Assembly (NCBI GenBank): GCA_965200045.1
Contig: OZ241330.1
Coordinates: 1,922,001-1,986,000, forward strand
DNA from: Bin25 sp026709415
Lineage (GTDB): Bacteria > Bacteroidota > Bacteroidia > Flavobacteriales > Flavobacteriaceae
Length of the DNA: 64,000 nucleotides
Direction: 5' to 3'
Within the stretch, counting starts at the first letter, position 1, and the number at the start of each line of letters is the position of its first letter. Below are positions 9,180 to 17,951 of the stretch, piece by piece. The position numbers and the translations under genes were made by a program. Under the pieces are notes generated by a model. The model was not told where the DNA came from. It saw only the letters and a list, made by a program, of their open reading frames with translations, and did not search any database.

Positions 9180-9840
9180 TTTCCGCATCAATTTCAACCA
9201 TTTATGGCCACAGAAAACGATTGTTTTTGTTTGAAATATAAATTGGGCAAGGTGATTGTTGATTGGTTTCACTAGGGTGGATTGAGTCTTCTTGTTTTGA
9301 CAGCTTGATGATGGTTTAGGCTAGCATTTTAATATTCGAGTGCGTTTTTTAACATTAGCGCTCATTATTTTTTTAAGTAACAAGGGTTCATGGTTTTTGT
9401 TTATGCGGAAATATAGGGCGATCATTCAGGTGGTTTTCGTCGTCATTAAGGTTCTCTCTATTTTAGTACGGTTGATTGAAACCTATAGAAAAAGAAACAT
9501 CAAACACAAAAGGCCTTCGTGAATTCAGTTTAGACACTGTCCGTTTTGAAATGACAAAATGAAACCTTAGTGGTTTCGGCAGTCAATGGTTTGGTTGGGT
9601 TTGTTGATGTAGCACTAAATAGGAGAGTATGACGTTGAACTTATCTTAAATCGCAAGAAAATAAGTCTGAAGTGATGAAACTAAGATTCCATATTGAAAT
9701 ACAGAAATCAATTAATCACGTGTAAAATAAGAGTATGACCATTAAGCCCTACTGGATTTGATAGGCTTAATATCCAAAGAGATAAAACGAACAAGTTAAA
9801 AAACTAATACATTTGTTAAAACCGAATGAAATAAGTAGAA
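9180..9840. other. Gene-poor stretch of 660 bp
   Basis: No convincing gene is seen. An open frame at 9340-9522 would begin with GTG and encode a 60-residue basic, partly hydrophobic peptide, but nothing supports translation. Short hairpins occur, for example GAAACC-TTAG-TGGTTTC near 9560. This stretch marks the transition from the housekeeping cluster to accessory DNA. Confidence 0.5.
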
Positions 9841-10080
9841 ATGAGTAGTAAAGAAGTAACTAATAAGGAGATACTAGAAGCAGTTAATAGAGGTGATGAT
9901 AGGGACAAAGAGATACTAACCAGATTAGAAAATATAGAGAATGAGGTTAAGGGTATGAATGATAAAGTAAATAACAACACCAATAACATCAAATGGACTA
10001 TAAGATTAGGCGGTTCAATAGCCACAATTATTATAGGAGGCTTGATAACCTTATTTGTCGTATTAATTTATAAGTTATAA
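9841..10080 (+). CDS. Small coiled-coil protein with C-terminal membrane helix (XhlA-like)
   Basis: A 79-residue protein with a charged N-terminal coiled coil (KEILTRLENIENEVKGMNDK, then Asn-rich VNNNTNNIK) and a single C-terminal membrane helix (about residues 56-76). This is the layout of phage haemolysin XhlA-like and similar small lysis-associated proteins, but also of other small membrane-tethered coiled coils, so function is not assigned. No other phage structural or lysis genes are visible nearby. The start ATG at 9841 is the only good one. Confidence 0.55.
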   Translation: MSSKEVTNKEILEAVNRGDDRDKEILTRLENIENEVKGMNDKVNNNTNNIKWTIRLGGSIATIIIGGLITLFVVLIYKL

Positions 10081-10088
10081 ACTCGAAG

Positions 10089-10274
10089 TACCCACCCATT
10101 AAAATCAAACATTAATGAAACCGATAGAAATAACCAAATTGATGATTGGTTGATGGATTATGCCAAACTACAACAATGGGATCATGGAACGTTGAGTGCT
10201 AATGATGTGAATAACACGGTTGATCTCAATAATAGTGGGGTGATGGATAACATAGCAATCCAAATGGAGTTGTA
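10089..10274 (+). pseudogene. Remnant of a tandem small-protein copy plus a short linked frame
   Basis: At 10089 the codons read YPPIKIKH and then stop. This matches the N-terminal YPxIxI signature of the next three genes, so it looks like the decapitated start of a fourth copy. Downstream a second frame encodes about 40 residues (MDYAKLQQWDHG... ending IAIQMEL) and stops at 10273-10275, sharing a base with the next ATG (TAATG). Whether that frame is translated is unknown. Confidence 0.35.
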
Positions 10275-10578
10275 ATGAACTATCCACCAATTAAAATTGT
10301 GTTTAATGGGAGTAAAAAACCATCTTAATAGGATACCCAAAGAATACTTTGTTGTTTTTGATACAGATCAGGATCGGTATGTTTTGAAATATGCAATTGA
10401 TCAAATCGTTGAGGTTGTGTTAGATGAGTTATGTAGCACCTTTAAGCATATTGACTTTAAGACGATTGAAAACGTGGAACGGATTATTAATGGAGTGGTG
10501 CAAAAAATGATTGAGAGTAATAAGTTTGGCAATGGTGCAAAATCCGTAGTAGATCGTATGAATGTCAATTGGAACTAA
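10275..10578 (+). pseudogene. Tandem small-protein family, copy 1, frameshifted
   Basis: Starting at ATG 10275 the frame reads MNYPPIKIVFNGSKKPS and stops. The +1 frame from about 10306 continues with NRIPKEYFVVFDTDQDRY and VLKYAIDQIVEVVLDEL, which aligns with copies 2 and 3 downstream. The break is at the A6 run near 10313-10318. Joined, the two halves would give a protein of about 100 residues like its neighbours. It could still be expressed from the internal ATG at 10306 as an N-truncated form. Function of the family is unknown. Confidence 0.55.
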
Positions 10579-10868
10579 TGGTTGAGAAATATCCACGTGT
10601 TGAAGTGTATTTTGATGAGGAGCAATGTGTCCCCAAATTTGAGATCGCACCCGTTTATTATCAAACGTTGAACCCGGAAAATGATGAGTTTGTTTTGAAA
10701 GATCCCATCCCCCAATTAGTCAAAGAGTGTATTGGTTTGGTGGGACAAATGCCAGAAAACAAACAAAACATGAAAACACTGAATAAGCTAGTGGATCAAC
10801 GGTTGTCAGTGATGATCCAAAAGCACCCCGATGGAATGGGACGGTTTGAATTAAAACAAAGGAAATAA
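10578..10868 (+). CDS. Tandem small-protein family, copy 2
   Basis: A 96-residue protein starting at the ATG that overlaps the stop of copy 1 (TAATG at 10576-10580). It shares the family pattern: YPRVEVYFDEE, then a basic/aromatic IAPVYY motif, then DEFVLKDPIPQLVKECI, with a variable C-terminus. No signal peptide or membrane helix is seen. No known domain is recognised. The tight overlap suggests coupled translation of the array. Confidence 0.6.
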   Translation: MVEKYPRVEVYFDEEQCVPKFEIAPVYYQTLNPENDEFVLKDPIPQLVKECIGLVGQMPENKQNMKTLNKLVDQRLSVMIQKHPDGMGRFELKQRK

Positions 10869-10929
10869 TTGAGATGATGGAAAAGAAACCAACGACAAAA
10901 GAAATTTATAACAACTAAATAAAAACCAA

Positions 10930-11190
10930 ATGAAAACAAACCAATATCCAAGTATCACAATCGATTGGTGTGATAAAGATGGATCACCTAGATATAAGAT
11001 ACCAGAGGAATACTACAATCCACCAGATCGGTTAATATTGAAATATCCCATCCCAGAAATTATTGCCAATACCTTAAAGGACTTATTTAGCAATCACATC
11101 TACACTGAGGACGTTTTAGAAAACATCGGAATGGATGGATTAAATAGGTATGTCAATCAAAGGATAAAGGACTATATTAAGGAACTATGA
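10930..11190 (+). CDS. Tandem small-protein family, copy 3
   Basis: An 86-residue protein in the same family as the two preceding genes: YPSITIDWCDKDGSPRYKIP, then EEYY, then LILKYPIPEIIANTLKDL and a helical C-terminus ending RIKDYIKEL. It is soluble by appearance. Its stop overlaps the start of the downstream lipoprotein gene (ATGA, 11187-11190), so the array and the lipoprotein probably belong to one operon. No function is recognised. Confidence 0.65.
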   Translation: MKTNQYPSITIDWCDKDGSPRYKIPEEYYNPPDRLILKYPIPEIIANTLKDLFSNHIYTEDVLENIGMDGLNRYVNQRIKDYIKEL

Positions 11191-11675
11191 AAAAAATAAA
11201 GATCACAATTGTTTTGTTGATTGGATTGTTGTTTATTGAGTGTAGTGCATATTTAGGATATACGCCGTCCGGTATTGATTACATAACAATTTATGATGAT
11301 AACGCCTATTTTAAGATTGACGAGTTTGGAGTGCCGTTTTGGGAAAAGAAATACACTAATTTGAATCTACCGATAGGAAAGCATACAATGAATTTTAACC
11401 CAGCGTTAATAAAAAAAATTGACGAGAATTTTACTCATTTTAAGAAAGCTGAATTTGTTGTAAAAAAAACAGAAAATGGCGTTGTAGTAAGGATTATAGA
11501 TGTAATTTTTACCCCCCAATCTGCAAATTTTGTAAGAGCATATATGACAGGAGCAGGTAATTTGTTTGGAGAGGAAATATCTGCGTTACAAACAATGGTA
11601 ATTAAATCCAATAGCGGTGCAGTTGTATTTACTAAAAGTTTGTTTAATAATGCAAACCAATTGCATAACATATGA
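11187..11675 (+). pseudogene. Putative lipoprotein gene, 3' end cut off by an IS element
   Basis: The encoded protein begins with a lipoprotein-type signal (MKKIKITIVLLIGLLFIECS, lipid Cys at residue 19) and continues for 162 residues without a recognised domain. The stop TGA at 11673-11675 is created by the first bases of the IS that begins at 11674. If the IS and one copy of the 5-bp duplication are removed, the frame runs on at 13083 for 20 more codons (YDKSLRWYAKNFDPNNYTTN) to a TAA at 13142-13144. The intact protein would therefore be about 182 residues. The truncated form may still be made. Confidence 0.75.
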
Positions 11676-13077
11676 GACCTTTGAATAATGCAAAATCAAA
11701 AAAAATGGGGTATGATGAGGAAATTATTTTTTCTTTTTCAGTCAATGGGCCACTCGTTCGATGTGACTTGCCTCCAAAAAACCACAATATGTCTCTGATT
11801 TTGGCCTATTGGGGTCATTTTTTGGTCATTTTTGAGCCGAATCAGGCTTTGAGAGCTTCTTTTTTCCATCATCTCCCTTTTTATGCTTGCATGAGAGCCA
11901 TCATCCTTGGTGACCTCTTCAAATTGTAGGCGATCGACTCCAAAACATGTTGGTTATGGACTTTATCCAATCCTTTGAATCGGGTGACTTGACCATGGAA
12001 CCAGCGAGCCAGACCCCCGAAGGTCTGTTCCACCACCCAACGTTCTTTGCTGATGGCTTTGTTTCGTTCTTTTTGTGGCTTCGTTAAGGGCTTGTTGCGA
12101 TAGCCTTTTTCCATCACCAAAGACTCACTGCCCATGGCCTCCAAAAGTTGATCATTCTCCTTTGATTTGTAACCTTTATCGGCTAAGACCCGTTTTCGTT
12201 CTTCGACTGAAAGGCCATCCATCAAAGGCTGGAGACCTTGGCTATCATGCTCATTGGCCGCCACCGTATGGACCCCCAGAATCAGGCCTTTTTCGGTGGT
12301 GGCGATGTGCCGTTTGTACCCATAATAGGTCTTTTTTCTTTTCTTGAACCAGCGGGCTTCATGATCGGCATTGGGACGATCTTCTTCTTGTTTCTCATGA
12401 TAACGGTCTTCAGCTTGAAGCTCTGGCTCTTCACGCTCGTCTTCTTTTCGGTCTTGAGCGATTTTCTTGGGTTGGCTTTTGGGGGTAAAAGGACTGGTGG
12501 TGATGCTGGCATCCACCACGGCCGTGCCTTGAATGATCACGGCCTTTTCGGTGAGCTGTCGATTGACTTCGTCCATAATCTTTTGATAGATCTTTTTGGC
12601 CGTCAACGCCGAACGGAAGCGAGACAGCGTGCTGTGATCAGGAACCGCATCTTCCATGTCCAAACCGCAAAAAGCCGTGAAACTGATGCTGTCTTTGATG
12701 AATTCTTCGGTCCGAACATCCGAGAGGTGAAACCAGACCGAAATCAACTGCATTTTCAATAAAATCATGGGATGATAGGCCTTTTGGCCTCGTTGTTTTT
12801 TGCCGGATTTATAGTTGTCGATCAATAAAGCCTCGATCGGCTCCCAATCGATAATATCATTGACTTGATTGAAGAATTTTTGGGTCGTTGTGCGGCTCCG
12901 CCCTTGATGGGGATTAAAAAAGCTCATTGGTTTGGATTGATAAGATTTGAAGTGATTCATCACGCGTACAATATACAAAAACAAAACAATAAAAACAAAT
13001 TGTCGAATAAAAAGAAGGGAATTTTCGACCAAATCTTCTATCTTAGCGGAAAGCCGAAATTTTAGTGCAAAGGTCTC
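11674..13077. mobile_element. Complete IS5-like insertion sequence, 1404 bp
   Basis: Ends are inverted repeats: GAGACCTTTG at 11674-11683 and CAAAGGTCTC at 13068-13077. The element is flanked by the direct repeat CATAT (11669-11673 and 13078-13082), a probable target duplication. It encodes one transposase on the minus strand. The insertion interrupts the lipoprotein gene near its 3' end, and the split gene can be rejoined in frame, which supports these boundaries and a fairly recent insertion. The GC content of the transposase looks higher than its surroundings. Confidence 0.9.
11881..12960 (-). CDS. IS5-family DDE transposase
   Basis: A 359-residue DDE transposase beginning at the ATG at 12960 (MNHFKSYQSKPMSFF); an upstream in-frame ATG at 13089 would start outside the element and is rejected. 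The order is an N-terminal DUF772-like helical domain (VPDHSTLSRFRSAL), then the catalytic residues in VVDASITTSPF (D), VLADKGYKSKE (D) and RWVVEQTFGGLARW (E). A charged insert (residues ~205-245, rich in Glu/Asp/Lys/Arg) lies between the first two. The frame is intact, so the element may be active. Confidence 0.92.
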   Translation of the reverse strand: MNHFKSYQSKPMSFFNPHQGRSRTTTQKFFNQVNDIIDWEPIEALLIDNYKSGKKQRGQKAYHPMILLKMQLISVWFHLSDVRTEEFIKDSISFTAFCGLDMEDAVPDHSTLSRFRSALTAKKIYQKIMDEVNRQLTEKAVIIQGTAVVDASITTSPFTPKSQPKKIAQDRKEDEREEPELQAEDRYHEKQEEDRPNADHEARWFKKRKKTYYGYKRHIATTEKGLILGVHTVAANEHDSQGLQPLMDGLSVEERKRVLADKGYKSKENDQLLEAMGSESLVMEKGYRNKPLTKPQKERNKAISKERWVVEQTFGGLARWFHGQVTRFKGLDKVHNQHVLESIAYNLKRSPRMMALMQA

Positions 13078-13144
13078 CATATATGACAAGAGTTTGAGAT
13101 GGTATGCAAAAAACTTTGATCCTAATAACTACACTACGAATTAA
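13078..13144 (+). pseudogene. Severed 3' end of the lipoprotein gene
   Basis: After the second CATAT, the bases from 13083 continue the reading frame of the lipoprotein gene interrupted at 11673, ending with TAA at 13142. The segment has no start of its own and is not translated unless the IS excises. Confidence 0.7.
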
Positions 13145-13164
13145 TTTACAAATTTATTCGTAGT
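13133..13164. terminator. Inverted repeat after the lipoprotein gene
   Basis: ACTACGAAT (13133-13141) and ATTCGTAGT (13156-13164) form a 9-bp stem with a 14-base loop overlapping the stop codon of the split lipoprotein gene. There is no U-run. The motif CTACGAATTAA recurs at 13204-13214. It may be a bidirectional terminator for the convergent fucosidase gene or a dispersed repeat. Confidence 0.35.
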
Positions 13165-13238
13165 AGTAGCACCGTTAGTTTTGGTTGAATCACGGATGCA
13201 AATGCTACGAATTAAATGGGATCACCAAAACTAGTGTT

Positions 13239-14894
13239 TCACTTTGGTATGTCTACTTCTTTGAGGTTTCCCTTAATATTTCCAAATTCGGTTTTTAAAA
13301 CAACTCGAAATTCATATTCTTTATTGACTGTTAAAGATTCGGCAGTTTTGATTCGAAATTCATTTGTTGTATTTATTGCAAACCAATCGGTTTTCTCCCA
13401 AGTATCATAATAAATACTTTCATGAAACCCAGGGTATATGCGATATTCAAAACGAACCAATACCTCATCAAAATCTTTAAAATCAATGATCCTTCCTTTG
13501 AAATAGACTTGATCTTGATCTATCTCAGCATCCAAAGTTTCAAAAGTGGGAGGGACATAGGTTGGTTCAACATGGGTTAATTTGACGACGACAGGATTCG
13601 GCCAAAAATTATTATTGTAGATTCTCTGGGCTCTGATAACCGATAAATGGAGACCATCTTCTTTTTGAATAAAATAAGACTTGGGATCATTATTTGGTTG
13701 GTACTCAACGACTAATCCATCATGTCCCAAAACTTCAATTTTGGTGTCCTTTGTGGCTTTTAGAGATTTTAAAACATAGTTCTTTCTTTTTCCTCTTTCC
13801 CATGACTCATGACCCGTTAAATGTACATAGACCGTTGGTGCATCGATCGCTTTCGTAAACCAAATATTTCCTTCATGGCTCACAATCCAAGGTCGCACAT
13901 GATAGAGGGATTCTTGATTCACAAACACCCATGCCGCTAATTCATAGAGCGGTTCTTCTTCTGCCATATCAAATTCTCCATTCGGTTTCAAACTTAAATT
14001 AAGCAAAAGGTTTCCTCCTTTAGCTCTTGATTCAATCAACATCTTAATCTGTTTATTGCCGTCTTTGATGAATTTATTGGTGGGTTTGTATTGCCATTGA
14101 TTATTGATAGAGATTACCGATTCCCAAGGCTGATCTAAAATCACATCAGCAATGGTCTGTTCTGGTGATTCCATGGCCCCACGTGTAATAACCGTATTGG
14201 GTTGCAGTCTCCAAGTAATTTCTTTTGCAGGTGGCCAAAAGCCCCCATCTAAAAACAAAATATCGATATCTCCATAGTTTGTCAATAGTTCCCTCATTTG
14301 CTCTCTGACAAACTGATCATATGCTTCACGAAAAGGAGCTGCAATGCTATCACGGTCAACTCTTTTGACCAATGCCCCTTGTTGATCAACAAACAACCAA
14401 TCTTCAGGTGAATAATAAAACCCTACAACCAATCCATATTTTCTAGTAGCGTTTACAAATTCTTTAACCACATCTTTTCTATAGGGTGTATTCATGATAT
14501 TGAAATCTGTGGTTTTCGTATCCCACATACAAAAACCAGAATGGTGCTTAGTCGTAAAGACAATGTATTTCATGCCAGCAAGTCGTGCGGTTCGTGCTAT
14601 TTCATCCGCATCAAATCTCGTTGGATTAAATGTTTTGGGAAGCTCAGTATAATAACGCTGACGATAATCTTCTGATGAACCAACAATACTATGACTGATC
14701 ACCGTACCCAATTGACTATCAACGCTCCAATGAATCATCATACCTAATCCTAAATTTCGAAACCATTCTTCACGTTCGGGTCTGTTTAAATTATCATCTG
14801 AAGATTTTGAATCAGCAGTAATTTGAGCTTGACTTAGAAAATGAATTCCAAATAAGACGATGAATACGTAAATGTTGATTTTATTTCGACTCAT
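13239..14894 (-). CDS. Secreted alpha-L-fucosidase, GH29
   Basis: A 551-residue exported GH29 glycoside hydrolase that removes alpha-L-fucose from glycans. It has a cleavable signal peptide (residues 1-23, ending FLSQAQ). The TIM barrel includes the family motifs GMMIHWSVDSQLG, YIVFTTKHHSGFCMWDT, GFYYSPEDW and the nucleophile region GDIDILFLDGG. A C-terminal beta region (GHESWERGK onward) and a fibronectin-like end follow. Start ATG at 14894. It is transcribed with the GH13 gene 16 bp upstream, suggesting a glycan-utilisation pair; no SusC/D genes are in the window. Confidence 0.92.
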   Translation of the reverse strand: MSRNKINIYVFIVLFGIHFLSQAQITADSKSSDDNLNRPEREEWFRNLGLGMMIHWSVDSQLGTVISHSIVGSSEDYRQRYYTELPKTFNPTRFDADEIARTARLAGMKYIVFTTKHHSGFCMWDTKTTDFNIMNTPYRKDVVKEFVNATRKYGLVVGFYYSPEDWLFVDQQGALVKRVDRDSIAAPFREAYDQFVREQMRELLTNYGDIDILFLDGGFWPPAKEITWRLQPNTVITRGAMESPEQTIADVILDQPWESVISINNQWQYKPTNKFIKDGNKQIKMLIESRAKGGNLLLNLSLKPNGEFDMAEEEPLYELAAWVFVNQESLYHVRPWIVSHEGNIWFTKAIDAPTVYVHLTGHESWERGKRKNYVLKSLKATKDTKIEVLGHDGLVVEYQPNNDPKSYFIQKEDGLHLSVIRAQRIYNNNFWPNPVVVKLTHVEPTYVPPTFETLDAEIDQDQVYFKGRIIDFKDFDEVLVRFEYRIYPGFHESIYYDTWEKTDWFAINTTNEFRIKTAESLTVNKEYEFRVVLKTEFGNIKGNLKEVDIPK

Positions 14895-14910
14895 AAAATA
14901 TTGATTAAGG

Positions 14911-16626
14911 TTACTTTATTTCTGTAATGAAGCTCGCATAAGGGCCTAAATCCAAATCAGGAATTTTAATATGAGAAATAGCTGAATTCCCTGAACTATA
15001 TTCATTAACAGCCACTAACAAATTTTCGTCATTTGAAAGCAAATCTGATGTTCTATAAGTTCCTTGAGCTAAAAAAGCCATTTCATCGGTTAATGAAACC
15101 GAAGTTTTTTTTCGTGTAGATATATTGTGTACCACTAAAAAAGTTTGATTGCTCACCTCGTCTTTTCTAATAAAAGCTAATACGCCCTGATCTTGGCTTT
15201 TTAATTCTCGATAATCGCCAATACTCAGAGCTGAATGGCGGTTTCTCAATGAAATCAGTTTTTGGTAATGCTTCAAAAGTGATCGATGATCATCTTGTTG
15301 AACGGAAACATTTTTGGCAGTGTGATCACTATTTAACTGACGCCATGGAACCCCAATTGTGAAACCACCATTGGCTTCTGACGACCACTGCATGGGTTTG
15401 CGAATGTCTTCATCAGGTTTCACACCCAACATACCAATTTCTTCTCCATAATAAACATAGGGAACGCCTTGAATAGTCAGTAGGATACTAGCGGCCATTT
15501 TCGCTTTTAAAATATTTTTATTAAAGGTCTCGAAACTTCTGTTTTGATCATGATTTGATAAAAAGACCCCATACTGGCCTGCAACATAGGCCTTTGAAAC
15601 ACTTCTGATTTTGGATTGGATAGTTAAAGCGTTTTCACGATTAACCCCATTAATAATGGCCCTAGCTAAATCAAATTCAAAACAATAGCCTAATCGTTCC
15701 TCTGTATAAGGAATGATACTATTGGTATCTGACCAAACTTCTCCTACGGTCATTAATTCTGAATCTAATGCCTTTTGAAATCGATAAAAATCTTTCCACC
15801 AGTTTAAAGTCGCATTGGAGTTTTCTTGTAGACTCCCTTCTTCGATCCAATGCTTCACAGCATCAATTCGAAAGCCATCGACACCTATATCTTCCACCCA
15901 AAATCGAACGATATCTTTGATTTCTTCAGTGACTGCTGGATTGTTGTAGTTTAAATCGGGCATACCATGCCAAAACACGCCATAATAATAGCCATTGTTT
16001 CTTGAATGCCATACGTTTTGTCCCCATGGTCCATTAAAGTTTGGTTTGGTATCTCTCCATACATACCAATCGCGTTTGTCTCCTTTAGAAACCGAATTTT
16101 GAAACCATGGATGCTGGTCAGAACTATGATTGCCCACAAAATCGATAATGATTTTGATGCCTCTTTGATGAGCTTCAACCAGTAATTCTTTAAAATCATC
16201 TAGAGTTCCGTATTGCGGATTGATTTCTCGATAGTTCGTGACATCATAGCCATGGTAACTCGGAGATGGAAATGTTGGCATCAACCAAATACCAGTAATT
16301 CCCAAATCATGGAATGTATTGGGATTACCATCATTGAGATAATCTAGTTTTTGGATGATTCCTTGGATATCTCCAATACCATCGCCATCCGAATCATAAA
16401 AACTACGAACAAAAATTTCATAAAAAACTCTTTGATTCCACCAGTTATCTGGTATATCATTGGATGTTTTGGTATCGACTTTGGCGATCATTGGCTTTTC
16501 AGGTAATTGGTCTACTGGATTGCTTCCCGAATCGCAAGAAATGAAGAGTATCATCATCCAAAAAATAGAGGAGCATACTACTGATAAAAAACCAATGTTC
16601 TGTTTGACTCCAAAATATTGCCTCAT
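14911..16626 (-). CDS. GH13 alpha-glucosidase/alpha-amylase lipoprotein
   Basis: A GH13 (alpha-amylase family) enzyme. Conserved regions: I DFVGNHSSDQHPWF, II GVDGFRIDAVKHW (Asp nucleophile), III MTVGEVWSD (Glu acid/base), IV FLSNHDQNRSFE. The VFYEIFVRSFYDSDGDGIGD start of the barrel and MPTFPSPSYHGYDVTNY are typical of maltodextrin-hydrolysing or oligo-glucosidase-like members. I choose the ATG at 16626 (MRQYFGVKQNIGF), giving 571 residues with a lipoprotein signal ending LFISC; the upstream frame to 16797 adds 57 unconserved residues. The predicted site of action is the outer membrane or periplasm. Confidence 0.92.
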   Translation of the reverse strand: MRQYFGVKQNIGFLSVVCSSIFWMMILFISCDSGSNPVDQLPEKPMIAKVDTKTSNDIPDNWWNQRVFYEIFVRSFYDSDGDGIGDIQGIIQKLDYLNDGNPNTFHDLGITGIWLMPTFPSPSYHGYDVTNYREINPQYGTLDDFKELLVEAHQRGIKIIIDFVGNHSSDQHPWFQNSVSKGDKRDWYVWRDTKPNFNGPWGQNVWHSRNNGYYYGVFWHGMPDLNYNNPAVTEEIKDIVRFWVEDIGVDGFRIDAVKHWIEEGSLQENSNATLNWWKDFYRFQKALDSELMTVGEVWSDTNSIIPYTEERLGYCFEFDLARAIINGVNRENALTIQSKIRSVSKAYVAGQYGVFLSNHDQNRSFETFNKNILKAKMAASILLTIQGVPYVYYGEEIGMLGVKPDEDIRKPMQWSSEANGGFTIGVPWRQLNSDHTAKNVSVQQDDHRSLLKHYQKLISLRNRHSALSIGDYRELKSQDQGVLAFIRKDEVSNQTFLVVHNISTRKKTSVSLTDEMAFLAQGTYRTSDLLSNDENLLVAVNEYSSGNSAISHIKIPDLDLGPYASFITEIK

Positions 16627-17142
16627 TAAAAAAGGATTGAATGAAAACAGGTTGTAAAGTAGTCTAAAATTATGGATTGTTTTTATGCTATTCTTTCGCT
16701 CGTTCCCCCGTGTCAATTTCTTTGATAACAAGGTCCATTTAAAACAGCATTTTTTATTTGAAGCTGAGAGATCATTTGAATTAAAAAAACGTAACACAAA
16801 ATAAATTTGTCAAAACATGAATTTAAAGGTTCTAGTACAAAAGTTGTGGATTCGGTTTACTTTTGGTCTATAATCATCTATTATTTTATGAAAAAGCTTC
16901 GACCATTTTTTGAATCGATCTTAAAAGTCGGTGATTCGTGGTGTGTCGATGATCGGTGAAATGGTTCGCTATGGGATTAGACATGATTTTTTGTCTCCAT
17001 TGTTTATCTCATCAAAGACAATCTTTTCCTATGATTTTATATTTTGATTTGAATAATTACCCTTGTAATCATCTTGAATAATGTGAATCATTCACAAAAA
17101 TCATGAAGCCTTTTTTATAAAGAGAAATTATTTAATATATCC
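16627..17142. other. Intergenic stretch without recognised gene
   Basis: About 515 bp of AT-rich sequence upstream of the GH13 gene. It should contain the promoter of the GH13-GH29 pair (minus strand), but no clear consensus was identified. No RNA gene or repeat was recognised. Confidence 0.4.
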
Positions 17143-17159
17143 ATGAATTACAAAAAGAA

Positions 17160-17485
17160 ATGTCCATTTCTAAAAAAATCATTGATGTTTGGACTCATTA
17201 TTGTTCGGGTAATGAAATTCATCCTGGTGCTTATCAAGGACTATGTAAAGCAAAGATGGCATTCCCCTTTTTCAAGTTCGAACTTCTTTATTGAATTATC
17301 AAAAAATCAAGGAGTTGGCGAAAAAGTATTGTATTTGTCAAAGCACTGTTATTGATATTCTCTATCGTCGTTGTATCCACGGGCATCTTGGAAATCGGAA
17401 TATCAAAATATTTGAAAAAATTTTATTAAAAAAACACTCCAATGTTTCAAGAACGACCATTATACACCGCAGCTCATATCACTAA
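17160..17485 (+). pseudogene. Frameshifted small gene with helix-turn-helix-like C-terminal part
   Basis: From the ATG at 17160 one frame reads MSISKKIIDVWTHYCSGNEI to about PFFK and soon stops. The adjoining frame, entered near the T5 run at about 17272, reads VRTSLLNYQKIKELAKKYCI, then a helix-turn-helix-like CQSTVIDILYRRCIHGHLG, and stops at 17485, running into the start of the Panacea gene. A single-base slip would join both halves to a protein of about 105 residues. I do not recognise the family; the position directly before the antitoxin suggests a once-functional partner or a regulator. Confidence 0.4.
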
Positions 17486-17945
17486 TTTTATTTTAGAGCA
17501 AGCTCGCCACGACGAGATTTTTATCGATAACATCAAACTCCAAAAATTGCTTTATGTTTCTTTTGGTTGGTGTTATGTTTTAGGGCGAAAGAAAAAGTTA
17601 TTCAATGATCCTATTCAAGCTTGGCGGTTTGGACCAGTCATCCCCAATATCTATCATCAATATAAAAAATTTCAAAAGGGGGATCTACGACAAGCCCCAG
17701 CGGCCCTTTACTTTGACTTTAAAGAGATGACAACCAAAAGAGCCCCAACATATGAAATGGATGAACAAACAAAATCAGTATTATTAGCCATATGGGATTA
17801 CTATAAAATGAAAGATACTGATTCACTCATTGATTTGACACATCAAAAAGGAACGCCTTGGGCTTCAGCCTATGATCGTGAAAATCGGAAAGAAATTTCA
17901 AAAAGGCGAATTAAAAAATACTATCAAAAAAAATACTTGGATTGA
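17442..17945 (+). CDS. Panacea (SocA-like, DUF4065) antitoxin
   Basis: A 167-residue protein with the Panacea/SocA-like fold: TAAHITNFILEQ, then NIKLQKLLYVSFGWCY, the AWRFGPVIPNIYHQYKKF signature and the late LIDLTHQKGTPWASAY motif. Panacea domains are known as versatile antitoxins that neutralise unrelated toxins in two-gene operons; SocA itself is a proteolytic adaptor. The downstream frame (17952-18290), 6 bp away, encodes a charged N-terminus plus two membrane segments, a pattern seen among membrane-type PanT toxins, but that frame is interrupted. The gene itself appears intact. Confidence 0.85.
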   Translation: MFQERPLYTAAHITNFILEQARHDEIFIDNIKLQKLLYVSFGWCYVLGRKKKLFNDPIQAWRFGPVIPNIYHQYKKFQKGDLRQAPAALYFDFKEMTTKRAPTYEMDEQTKSVLLAIWDYYKMKDTDSLIDLTHQKGTPWASAYDRENRKEISKRRIKKYYQKKYLD

Positions 17946-17951
17946 AAAATA

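Noticed and set aside
9340..9522. 60-codon frame with GTG start
   Set aside because: No homology, poor start, and typical chance composition for AT-rich DNA.
10306..10325. Programmed -1 frameshift at AAAAAAC in tandem copy 1
   Set aside because: The heptamer is present, but the shift needed to continue the gene is +1 (or -2), and the codon phase does not fit the X XXY YYZ rule. Ordinary frameshift decay is simpler.
11672..11929. Open frame of 85 codons at the left end of the IS5-like element
   Set aside because: It begins inside the target site and runs through the IS end against the transposase; no codon pattern or homology supports it.
12238..12762. Long open frame opposite the IS5-like transposase
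   Set aside because: It is the antisense shadow of a GC-richer transposase gene with clear catalytic motifs on the other strand.
16627..16797. Extended N-terminus of the GH13 gene
   Set aside because: It would place 57 extra residues before a good lipoprotein signal; the ATG at 16626 is preferred.
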